Positions 1 through 5,112 of a DNA stretch of 5,112 nt are shown piece after piece. Below the pieces are notes generated by a model. It saw nothing but the letters and a program-made list of their open reading frames with translations, was not told the origin of the DNA and made no database searches. Every line of letters starts with the position of its first letter. The stretch's first letter is position 1. The stretch comes from Bacteroidales bacterium. GTDB taxonomy: Bacteria; Bacteroidota; Bacteroidia; Bacteroidales; WCHB1-69. Made by a program: the position numbers and the translations under genes. The DNA is taken from the NCBI GenBank assembly GCA_028684405.1, contig JAQUGA010000185.1, positions 1-5,112 on the forward strand, given 5' to 3'.

Positions 1-993
1 GCACGATTTACCATTTTCCTAGATCCATCCACCGGAGGAACCATTCGAGGAACGGGAAATGGAGTCCTCCGAATGGAAGCCAATACGGGCGGAGAGTTTA
101 ATATGTATGGCGTGTATACCGTTACCGAAGGGGAATATATGATGACCTTGAAGGATATCATAAATAAAAAGTTTATTATTGAAAATGGGGGAACCATTCG
201 CTGGAATGGCGATCCTACAGATGCCGACATTGATTTGAAAGCCGTTTATCGGACGCGTGCTTCCATTGCTTCCTTAACGGGCAGCGATTCAACCAATACA
301 TCCTCTCAGGCTTCCTCGCGACGGATTCCGGTGAACAGCGAATTGTATTTGACAGGGAAACTGATGAATCCAACTGTCAATTTTGGAATTTCGTTGCCGT
401 CGGCAGATAATTATACCAAATCTATGTTTTATAATTTGTTGGATACCACCAATGATCAAAGCATGATTCGTCAAACGTTTTCGCTTCTGATTTTTGGTCG
501 CTTCGAAAATGAAAATACGCAATATGGAAATATGGTGGGCGAAGGACTTGGATCGTCTTCCATGGATATGGTTACCAGTCAGTTGAGTGGTTTAATTTCG
601 CAATACAGCAAAGGTTTGGATATTGGAGTCAACTATCGTCAGGGCGACGACACATACAGCGAAGAGATTCAGGTAAACATGTCTACCGAGCTTTTTAATG
701 AACGACTTATCATTGATGGAAATCTGGGAGTTGGTGGACAGAATGTGTATCAGCAAAACGCCAACCAAATAGTGGGAGACGTAAAGATTGAATATAAGGT
801 AACCAAAGATGGACGAATTCGTTTGAAAGCCTTTAATGAACAAAACATCAACGAATTTACAAATCTAAATGCACCCTATACGCAAGGAATTGCCCTAGTG
901 TATCGAAAAGATTTTAATAATTTTAGAGATTTGTTTAAATGGTGTACGAAAAAGAAAAAAACAGATAAAAAGAAAAAAGAAAAAGAGAAATGA
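1..993 (+). CDS. tamB: TamB-like translocation/assembly module protein (DUF490), C-terminal part, 5' end outside window
   Basis: The reading frame is open from base 1, so only the last 330 residues are present; the Met codon at 73 is internal. TamB proteins are very long, mostly beta-structured inner-membrane-anchored proteins that span the periplasm and act with an outer-membrane Omp85 partner in envelope assembly or lipid transport (family knowledge). The visible part matches the conserved C-terminal domain: a glycine-rich beta stretch (residues 1-60 of the fragment), a G-G-T-I-R-W-N-G-D-P-T-D-A-D block at about 63-76, an R-R-I-P-V…L-x-G-x-L-x-x-P block at about 107-126, and a T-T-N-D-Q…Q-T-F-S-L-L-I-F-G-R-F segment. 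The protein ends in a very Lys-rich tail (last 14 residues mostly K/E), common in Bacteroidota homologues. The stop TGA overlaps the ATG of the next gene by 4 bases, so the two are probably translationally coupled. Family assignment is firm; the exact role in this organism is inferred. Confidence 0.9.
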   Translation, partial: ARFTIFLDPSTGGTIRGTGNGVLRMEANTGGEFNMYGVYTVTEGEYMMTLKDIINKKFIIENGGTIRWNGDPTDADIDLKAVYRTRASIASLTGSDSTNTSSQASSRRIPVNSELYLTGKLMNPTVNFGISLPSADNYTKSMFYNLLDTTNDQSMIRQTFSLLIFGRFENENTQYGNMVGEGLGSSSMDMVTSQLSGLISQYSKGLDIGVNYRQGDDTYSEEIQVNMSTELFNERLIIDGNLGVGGQNVYQQNANQIVGDVKIEYKVTKDGRIRLKAFNEQNINEFTNLNAPYTQGIALVYRKDFNNFRDLFKWCTKKKKTDKKKKEKEK

Positions 994-1748
994 GAACAAT
1001 ATTAATTACAGGAGCTACAAGTGGTATTGGAAGAGCTATTGCTATTAAATTTGCAGAACAAGGAAACAGAATAGTGATTACTGGCAGAAGACAAAATAGA
1101 TTGGATGAGCTGGAAAAACAAATACTCGGGTTTGAAAAATCGGAAGTGAAGAGTTTGTGTTTTGATGTTCGTCACAAAGAAGCTGTTTATGAGGCAATTG
1201 ATTCGCTTCCAGCAGAATGGAAACAGATTGATATTTTGATAAATAATGCAGGTTTGGCTTCGGGCTTAAATTCTATACAAGAAGGCGACATTGATGATTG
1301 GGAAAAAATGATTGATACCAATGTTAAAGGTTTGCTGTATGTAACCCGAAAAATTGCTCCATTGATGATTGATCGACAAAAAGGTCATATAATTAATATT
1401 GGTTCCATTGCAGGAAAAGAGGTTTATCCCAATGGAAATGTGTATTGTGCTACCAAACATGCCGTAGATGCTTTGTCAAAAGCTATGCGGATTGATATGC
1501 TTCAACATGGCATTAAAGTAACTCAAATAGCTCCTGGTGCGGCCGAAACGGAGTTTTCGAAGGTTCGCTTTCATGGAGATGAAGAGAGGGCTTCTAAAGT
1601 TTACCAAGGCTATCAGCCTTTAATGGCTGAAGACATCGCAGATACTGCTTTTTTTATTGCTAATTTACCTCCTCACGTGAACATAAATGATCTTTTGATT
1701 GTTCCAACCTCACAAGCAAGTGCTTATTGTTGGAACAAAAAAGAGTGA
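990..1748 (+). CDS. ydfG: YdfG-like NADP-dependent short-chain dehydrogenase/reductase
   Basis: A complete 252-residue cytosolic classical SDR, close to the usual length of about 250. The nucleotide-binding motif T-G-A-T-S-G-I-G lies at residues 7-14. An Arg pair at 33-34 after the second beta strand suggests preference for NADP(H). N-N-A-G is at 85-88. The catalytic tetrad is complete: Asn111, Ser139, Tyr152 and Lys156 (Y-C-A-T-K). The E-F-S-x-V-R-F-x-G-D stretch near 188-197 and the L-P-x-H-V-N-I-N segment near 226-233 resemble E. coli YdfG, which oxidises 3-hydroxy acids and L-serine and reduces malonic semialdehyde (family knowledge). The substrate here is inferred only from that similarity, and a general NAD(P)-dependent SDR is the safe reading. 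The start ATG overlaps the tamB stop (ATGA), and the A/G-rich end of tamB acts as the ribosome-binding region. The stop lies one base before the next ATG, so this is the middle gene of an operon. Confidence 0.93.
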   Translation: MRTILITGATSGIGRAIAIKFAEQGNRIVITGRRQNRLDELEKQILGFEKSEVKSLCFDVRHKEAVYEAIDSLPAEWKQIDILINNAGLASGLNSIQEGDIDDWEKMIDTNVKGLLYVTRKIAPLMIDRQKGHIINIGSIAGKEVYPNGNVYCATKHAVDALSKAMRIDMLQHGIKVTQIAPGAAETEFSKVRFHGDEERASKVYQGYQPLMAEDIADTAFFIANLPPHVNINDLLIVPTSQASAYCWNKKE

Positions 1749-1749
1749 T

Positions 1750-3024
1750 ATGAGGGAGGATTTTTTGCATCATGTTTGGAAATATCAACTATTTGATTTT
1801 CAGAATTTAGTGAGCGTTCAGGGACAAACAATTCGTTTGAAAACGCCAGGATGGCATAATTATGATGCTGGTCCCGATTTTCAAAATGCACGTATCGAAA
1901 TTGACGGACTTCAGTGGGTTGGAAATGTCGAAATTCATGTACATTCCAACGATTGGTATAAACATGGTCACCAAAACGATTCTGCCTATCAAAATATCAT
2001 TCTCCATGTTGTGTATGAATATGATGGCGAAAACTTGAAAGATGATTTTTTGAAAAACGTGCCAGTTCTTTGCTTACGCCACAGAATTAATGATGACTTA
2101 TACCAACGATATTTGAATTTTTTAAATACCGATTTTGAAATTCCGTGCCATTCTTTGATTCATAAAATAGATCGAATTCATTTAGAAATGTGGATTGAAC
2201 GGCTGTTCATAGAAAAACTAGAAGAAAAAACAGAATTGATTCAAGCCAATTTAGATCGGAATTTTAATAGCTGGGAGGATTCTTTTTATGAATTTTTGGC
2301 TAAAAGTTATGGTTTTAAAATTAATGGTTTTGCCTTCGAGATGCTTGCTAAGTCATTGCCGTACAAAGTGTTGCAAAAACATAGAGACAGCTTGTTTCAG
2401 GTCGAGGCTTTGCTTTTTGGTCAGGCCGGAATGCTGAATGGAGAATTTGAGGATGATTATCCTCAAAAATTACAGCGTGAATATGCATTTTTGCAAAAAA
2501 AATATCAGCTCATTCCTCTCGAAAAACATTTGTGGAATTGGCTTCGCTTGCGACCTGGAAATTTTCCAACCATACGACTCGCTCAGTTTGCTTGGCTGTT
2601 GACATATTCTAATTCTCTCTTTTCGTGTACCATTGATACGGATACCGTTGAAGCACTTAGAGATTTGTTTAGTGTGCAAACTTCGCCCTATTGGGACAAT
2701 CATTATCAATTTGATAAAGCATCCAGTTTTAGAAAAAAACTAATGGGCAGCAGCAGCATTGATTTGCTAATTATTAACACTGTCATTCCTTTTCAGTTTT
2801 TATACAGCAAAATTCATGATGATAGAGACTTGATGAACAAAACTTTTTTCCTTGCTGATTCTATAAAAGGAGAATCCAATTCAATTACGAATGCTTTTAA
2901 AGAAATTGGTGTAGTTTCGGCCACTGCATTTAGAAGCCAGGCATTAATCCTTTTAAAGAAAAAATATTGCGACCAAAAGCTCTGTTTGCAGTGCGCAATT
3001 GGTGCAAAGTTGCTAAAAGGATAG
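1750..3024 (+). CDS. DUF2851 family protein (function unknown)
   Basis: A 424-residue protein of a family found mainly in Bacteroidota, with no established function. I chose ATG 1750 because it gives the family-like N-terminus M-R-E-D-F-L-H-H-V-W-K and sits one base after the dehydrogenase stop, behind an A/G-rich stretch. A TTG at 1699 would extend the frame by 17 residues inside the upstream gene and is unlikely. The conserved N-terminal region holds G-W-H-N-Y-D-A-G-P-D-F (34-44), G-N-V-E-I-H-V-H (58-65), S-N-D-W-x-x-H (66-72) and I-L-H-V-V (84-88). The pattern Asp43…Glu61-x-His63 recalls a PD-(D/E)XK nuclease active site with His in the Lys position; this is inference. The C-terminus carries three cysteines (407, 412, 415; CX4CX2C) followed by A-I-G, which could bind metal. 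No signal peptide or membrane segment is visible, so it is probably cytosolic. It is the last gene of the operon, with a terminator 26 bases downstream. Confidence 0.9.
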   Translation: MREDFLHHVWKYQLFDFQNLVSVQGQTIRLKTPGWHNYDAGPDFQNARIEIDGLQWVGNVEIHVHSNDWYKHGHQNDSAYQNIILHVVYEYDGENLKDDFLKNVPVLCLRHRINDDLYQRYLNFLNTDFEIPCHSLIHKIDRIHLEMWIERLFIEKLEEKTELIQANLDRNFNSWEDSFYEFLAKSYGFKINGFAFEMLAKSLPYKVLQKHRDSLFQVEALLFGQAGMLNGEFEDDYPQKLQREYAFLQKKYQLIPLEKHLWNWLRLRPGNFPTIRLAQFAWLLTYSNSLFSCTIDTDTVEALRDLFSVQTSPYWDNHYQFDKASSFRKKLMGSSSIDLLIINTVIPFQFLYSKIHDDRDLMNKTFFLADSIKGESNSITNAFKEIGVVSATAFRSQALILLKKKYCDQKLCLQCAIGAKLLKG

Positions 3025-3049
3025 GGCTAATAAGATATGAATTATAAAT

Positions 3050-3080
3050 AAAGCCATTGAGAAATCAATGGCTTTTTTTA
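3050..3080 (+). terminator. Rho-independent terminator of the tamB-SDR-DUF2851 operon
   Basis: A perfect 11-bp inverted repeat (arms 3050-3060 and 3065-3075) encloses a GAAA tetraloop and runs into seven T residues (3073-3079). It sits 26 bases after the DUF2851 stop. The left arm begins with AAA preceded by AT-rich sequence, so read on the opposite strand the same hairpin is followed by TTT-ATTTAT. It probably also stops the convergent lipoprotein gene, whose stop codon is at 3099-3101. Confidence 0.9.
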
Positions 3081-3098
3081 TTGGAATTAGAAATGAAT

Positions 3099-3518
3099 TT
3101 ATATTTTTTCTAATTCTGTGCGAGTTTTGTTACCGTCTTTAACCTCTTCGGTAAATAGTTCTTTATTGGTTAATCTCAGAATTGTTGCTTCACTTCTTGA
3201 AGTTTGCCCCAAAATAGAAAAACTAATAATAAGTTTTGTTTTGTCACTGTTAAACTCCCAATTTCCGCTAAAATTGCCATATGAATTTTTCATGATGAAT
3301 ATACCATCTTTTTGAATGTCCATAATCATACTTTTGTCTTCGGCATCTAGAGCAACTTCAACTCCATTGTATAATTGTTTAACTATTTTCCATTCGCCCG
3401 TAATACGAGCTGTTTTTGTACGTAAACTTAACGATGGACCCTCTTCATACTTTTTACAGCCTGAGAATGCGATGCTAGCAACAATTAGTGCTACAAATAA
3501 TAATTTTACTTTTCTCAT
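3099..3518 (-). CDS. Small lipocalin-like lipoprotein
   Basis: A 139-residue predicted lipoprotein. The N-terminus has basic residues (R2, K3, K5), a hydrophobic core (6-18) and a lipobox-like F-S-G-C, giving lipidated Cys21 after signal peptidase II cleavage. The mature start C-K-K-Y-E-E-G is Lys then acidic, which resembles but does not exactly match the export signals that send Bacteroidota lipoproteins to the cell surface. The rest fits the small Bacteroidota lipocalin-like family: a G-E-W at 41-43 corresponds to the lipocalin G-x-W, a G-N-W-E-F turn and strand lies at 85-89, and L-x-L-T-N-K-E-L at 114-121 is typical of the last strands. The expected fold is a beta barrel or sandwich that may bind a small ligand; no ligand or pathway can be named. 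ATG 3518 is the only start that gives a proper signal peptide. There is no Shine-Dalgarno sequence, only an A/T-rich leader. It runs convergent to the left operon and shares its terminator region. Confidence 0.85.
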   Translation of the reverse strand: MRKVKLLFVALIVASIAFSGCKKYEEGPSLSLRTKTARITGEWKIVKQLYNGVEVALDAEDKSMIMDIQKDGIFIMKNSYGNFSGNWEFNSDKTKLIISFSILGQTSRSEATILRLTNKELFTEEVKDGNKTRTELEKI

Positions 3519-3560
3519 AATCGGTTTTTTTAAATTATTTTTAATTCATTTATTGCACGG

Positions 3561-3588
3561 TAAATTTACAACAATTTTTGAATACAAA
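3561..3588 (-). promoter_or_regulatory. Possible promoter of the lipoprotein gene
   Basis: On the minus strand TAAATTTA (3561-3568) matches the Bacteroidota -7 consensus TAnnTTTG at seven of eight positions, and a TTTG (3585-3588) lies upstream as a possible -33 element. The 16-base gap between them is shorter than the usual 19-21 or so, and AT-rich DNA gives such matches by chance, so this is weak. It would place the transcript start about 30-40 bases ahead of the ATG at 3518. If it is not real, the gene may be read from the FkbM gene upstream. Confidence 0.25.
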
Positions 3589-3639
3589 ATGTTTTTTAGC
3601 AAATAGAATTCAATTGAGAATTTTCAATAGATATGTCTG

Positions 3640-4551
3640 TTAAACAGAGTTTTTTTTATCTAATGTGCTAAAAAACTTCTCCGAAAACCTTAATAGTGGG
3701 AGACTTTTTACTCTGTTTTCAACAAATTCAAAGCCTTTTATATAAATGGTGTTGAAATTTCCATACTTTTCTAGTTTTGTAAAACTACGCGTAAAAGGAT
3801 CGTATTTATAAGGAGTATAATCGCATGAAATTAGCTTTTGATGAATCAATGATTCATCAAAGCCATACATGTCAGCCGAACCATTCAATTCGATTATTAT
3901 AGCTTTTAAAGTTTCTTTATTTAGAGTTTCTTCAGCTCCTTTTATTACCAAAGTTTCGTATCCTTCGACATCAATTTTCAAACAGATGGGATTTTCTTCT
4001 TTTGTAATATTATCAAGTGTATCGACTTTAACCGAAATAAAATCTTCATCCATTTTTGAGTTTTCAGGCAAAACATGATTCACAGCATCCAGAACAGACG
4101 TGAATTTTAATTCGGAAACTTTGTCTGCTAAACCAATATTTAGTAGCACAACCCTATCATTAGCCTTATTTAATGAGATGTTATCCGTTAAATACTGAAA
4201 AGTTACTGGAACGGGTTCAACAGAAATCGTTTTTGCTCCAATAAATGAGGAGGATAATAAGGTATAAGAACCGATATTGGCTCCAACGTCAACAAAAACA
4301 TCTTCAGATCTAAGAAAATGAAGCAAAAAACCCATGTCGTTAAATTCTGATAACCCACAATAATATTGGAGTTCAGAAGTTGAGATTCCTTTTTGAATAT
4401 TAATTTTAGTGTTTCCAATAAAGGAATAAATCATATTGCTAGAATTTAGTTTATTGCGAATTCCCCAATATAGAAATCGAGATAATGTTTTTGTTTTATT
4501 TTTTTTTGCTAATGGCAAGCTAAGTATATATTTCAGGCTGCTTATTTTCAT
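3640..4551 (-). CDS. FkbM-family SAM-dependent methyltransferase
   Basis: A complete 303-residue protein of the FkbM methyltransferase family, which transfers a methyl group from S-adenosylmethionine, usually to a hydroxyl of a sugar, glycan or polyketide. The Rossmann core spans about residues 80-225. Motif I, V-D-V-G-A-N-I-G, lies at 87-94 and binds SAM. The acidic end of strand 2 is V-E-P at 111-113 (Glu112 for the ribose hydroxyls). N-I-G-L-A-D at 138-143 is typical of the family, and the signature K-I-D-V-E-G-Y-E is at 192-199, followed by K-G-A at 204-206. About 80 residues precede the core and 75 follow it; these are probably substrate-specific and I do not recognise them. No signal peptide or membrane segment is visible, so it is likely cytosolic. 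No glycosyltransferase or other polysaccharide gene lies beside it in this window, so the acceptor is unknown. The start has no Shine-Dalgarno sequence. A hand count over 3661-3720 gives 20 G/C in 60, against 26 in 60 over 541-600 in tamB. Confidence 0.9.
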   Translation of the reverse strand: MKISSLKYILSLPLAKKNKTKTLSRFLYWGIRNKLNSSNMIYSFIGNTKINIQKGISTSELQYYCGLSEFNDMGFLLHFLRSEDVFVDVGANIGSYTLLSSSFIGAKTISVEPVPVTFQYLTDNISLNKANDRVVLLNIGLADKVSELKFTSVLDAVNHVLPENSKMDEDFISVKVDTLDNITKEENPICLKIDVEGYETLVIKGAEETLNKETLKAIIIELNGSADMYGFDESLIHQKLISCDYTPYKYDPFTRSFTKLEKYGNFNTIYIKGFEFVENRVKSLPLLRFSEKFFSTLDKKNSV

Positions 4552-4695
4552 TTTAAAATCGATTAATTATATTCATTGATTTAATGCTTTATTAGCATTT
4601 TTATTTTATGAAATTACGATGTAAAATTATTAAATTAAACTACACAGAAAGTTTTTAATTCAAAATATTAAAATACCGCAGTAACGGTTTGTTTT

Positions 4696-4733
4696 ATGAC
4701 ATTTTTCATAGTCTGACTATTGTTATTTGTCAT
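4696..4733. repeat. Two-part inverted repeat upstream of the HMA-protein gene (candidate operator)
   Basis: The inner arms ATAGTC (4708-4713) and GACTAT (4715-4720) are perfect complements around a single T. The outer arms ATGACA (4696-4701) and TGTCAT (4728-4733) are also perfect and almost concentric, with unpaired spacers of 6 and 7 bases between inner and outer arms. It ends 27 bases before the -7 element at 4761, a common position for a regulator site. The role as an operator is inference; it could be a chance dyad in AT-rich DNA. Confidence 0.4.
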
Positions 4734-4760
4734 GAAAGACAATAAGTTGCTATTGCAATA

Positions 4761-4768
4761 TAAATTTG
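4761..4768 (+). promoter_or_regulatory. Candidate -7 promoter element of the HMA-protein gene
   Basis: TAAATTTG matches the Bacteroidota sigma-ABfr -7 consensus TAnnTTTG exactly. No TTTG lies at the expected 19-21 or so base spacing upstream: one at 4726-4729 is too far and a TTG at 4747-4749 is too near. The promoter may therefore depend on an activator. A short palindrome, TTGC-TATT-GCAA (4747-4758), directly abuts it. Transcription from here would leave a leader of roughly 70 bases before the ATG at 4843. Confidence 0.45.
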
Positions 4769-4842
4769 ATTATAAACAATTTAGGAGTTATTCTGTTTAA
4801 AGAAAACCAACAAGCATTTTTTTAACCCTAAATTTTAATATC

Positions 4843-5112
4843 ATGAAAACAAAAGTAATAAGTTTAGTTTATCTGTTCTTTATTGGAACAAGTATGGTTT
4901 TTGCACAAACCAAAACCGAAAAATTTGAAGTAAAAGGCAGTTGTGGAATGTGCAAGGATCGCATTGAAGAAACTGCAAAATCGATGGATGGAGTCACTGC
5001 TGCCAATTGGAATCAGAGAACTAATATGTTGAAAGTTTCTTTTGATGAATCCAAAACATCATTGCAAAAGTTACAAATGGCAATTGCGAATGTAGGACAC
5101 GATACGCCCATG
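4843..5112 (+). CDS. Exported heavy-metal-associated (HMA) domain protein, 3' end outside window
   Basis: The first 90 codons of a gene that stays open to the window end. Residues 1-21 form a Sec signal peptide (K2 and K4, hydrophobic core 5-20, probable cleavage after V-F-A at 21), so the protein is periplasmic or otherwise outside the cytoplasm. From about 26 to 90 it matches an HMA domain with ferredoxin-like fold: a strand K-F-E-V-K-G, the metal loop S-C-G-M-C-K-D-R-I-E with Cys34 and Cys37, then the pattern D-G-V…A-x-W, L-K-V-S-F-D and I-A-N-V-G-H-D-T. HMA domains bind Cu(I), Hg(II) or similar soft ions through the CxxC pair (family knowledge). The loop is C-G-M-C, lacking the Met two residues before the first Cys seen in classic MxCxxC copper chaperones. 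Related Bacteroidota proteins often lie beside copper efflux or TonB-receptor genes; here the downstream side is not visible. ATG 4843 is chosen because it gives the signal peptide; no Shine-Dalgarno sequence is present. Confidence 0.88.
   Translation, partial: MKTKVISLVYLFFIGTSMVFAQTKTEKFEVKGSCGMCKDRIEETAKSMDGVTAANWNQRTNMLKVSFDESKTSLQKLQMAIANVGHDTPM

Noticed and set aside
289..843. Antisense open frames of 77 and 83 codons opposite tamB
   Set aside because: They lie fully inside a well-supported gene, show no recognisable domain or upstream signal, and their basic or hydrophobic composition is what antisense reading of this gene would give.
1699..1749. TTG codon that would extend the DUF2851 protein by 17 residues
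   Set aside because: The extension lies wholly inside the dehydrogenase coding region, looks unlike the family N-terminus, and an ATG at 1750 with a purine-rich leader fits better.
3118..3606. Plus-strand open frames of 65 and 96 codons across the lipoprotein gene
   Set aside because: They mirror the lipoprotein coding region, which has a clear signal peptide and lipocalin-like motifs on the minus strand; neither plus-strand product resembles a known protein.
3636..3658. Small stem TCTGT-TAA-ACAGA followed by a T8 tract, resembling a plus-strand terminator
   Set aside because: The T-run belongs to the Lys codons at the end of the FkbM gene on the other strand, the stem is only 5 bp, and no plus-strand gene precedes it.
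3869..4418. Open frames overlapping the FkbM gene on both strands (69 and 71 codons)
   Set aside because: Both lie within the methyltransferase gene, whose SAM-binding motifs are intact in the annotated frame.
4583..4609. Hairpin AATGCT-TTATT-AGCATT followed by T-rich sequence ahead of the FkbM gene
   Set aside because: The stem has only 6 bp, mostly A/T, in very AT-rich DNA, and no plus-strand transcript is expected to end here. Not distinguishable from chance.

Overview
The window looks like chromosomal DNA from a member of the Bacteroidota. Five points support this. It is AT-rich. The TamB-like C-terminus and the DUF2851 protein are of Bacteroidota type. It carries a small lipocalin-like lipoprotein of a kind common in that phylum. 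Clear Shine-Dalgarno sequences are absent ahead of most starts. A TAnnTTTG promoter element, the Bacteroidota -7 consensus, precedes the last gene. Genus or species cannot be told from what is here.

Left part (1-3080, + strand): a tightly packed run of three genes. It begins with the C-terminal 330 codons of a TamB-like envelope protein (5' end outside the window). Next is a complete YdfG-like NADP-dependent short-chain dehydrogenase, whose ATG overlaps the tamB stop by 4 bases. Then comes a complete DUF2851 protein that starts one base after the dehydrogenase stop. A strong hairpin with a T-run (3050-3080) closes the unit. The spacing implies one transcript with translational coupling, though the three products have no obvious shared pathway.

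Middle part (3099-4551, - strand): a small lipoprotein with a lipocalin-like domain and a FkbM-family methyltransferase, both read leftwards and separated by 121 bases. The lipoprotein converges on the terminator of the left operon, which can probably serve both strands. The methyltransferase stands without other glycan-biosynthesis genes in view.

Right part (4552-5112): a 291-base AT-rich divergent intergenic region with a two-part inverted repeat and a good -7 promoter element. It is followed by the first 90 codons of an exported heavy-metal-associated (HMA) domain protein that runs off the window.

No RNA gene, insertion sequence, CRISPR array or phage gene was seen, and no clearly new multi-gene system is evident. 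The least understood item is the DUF2851 protein, which combines a nuclease-like N-terminal pattern with a C-terminal cysteine cluster.
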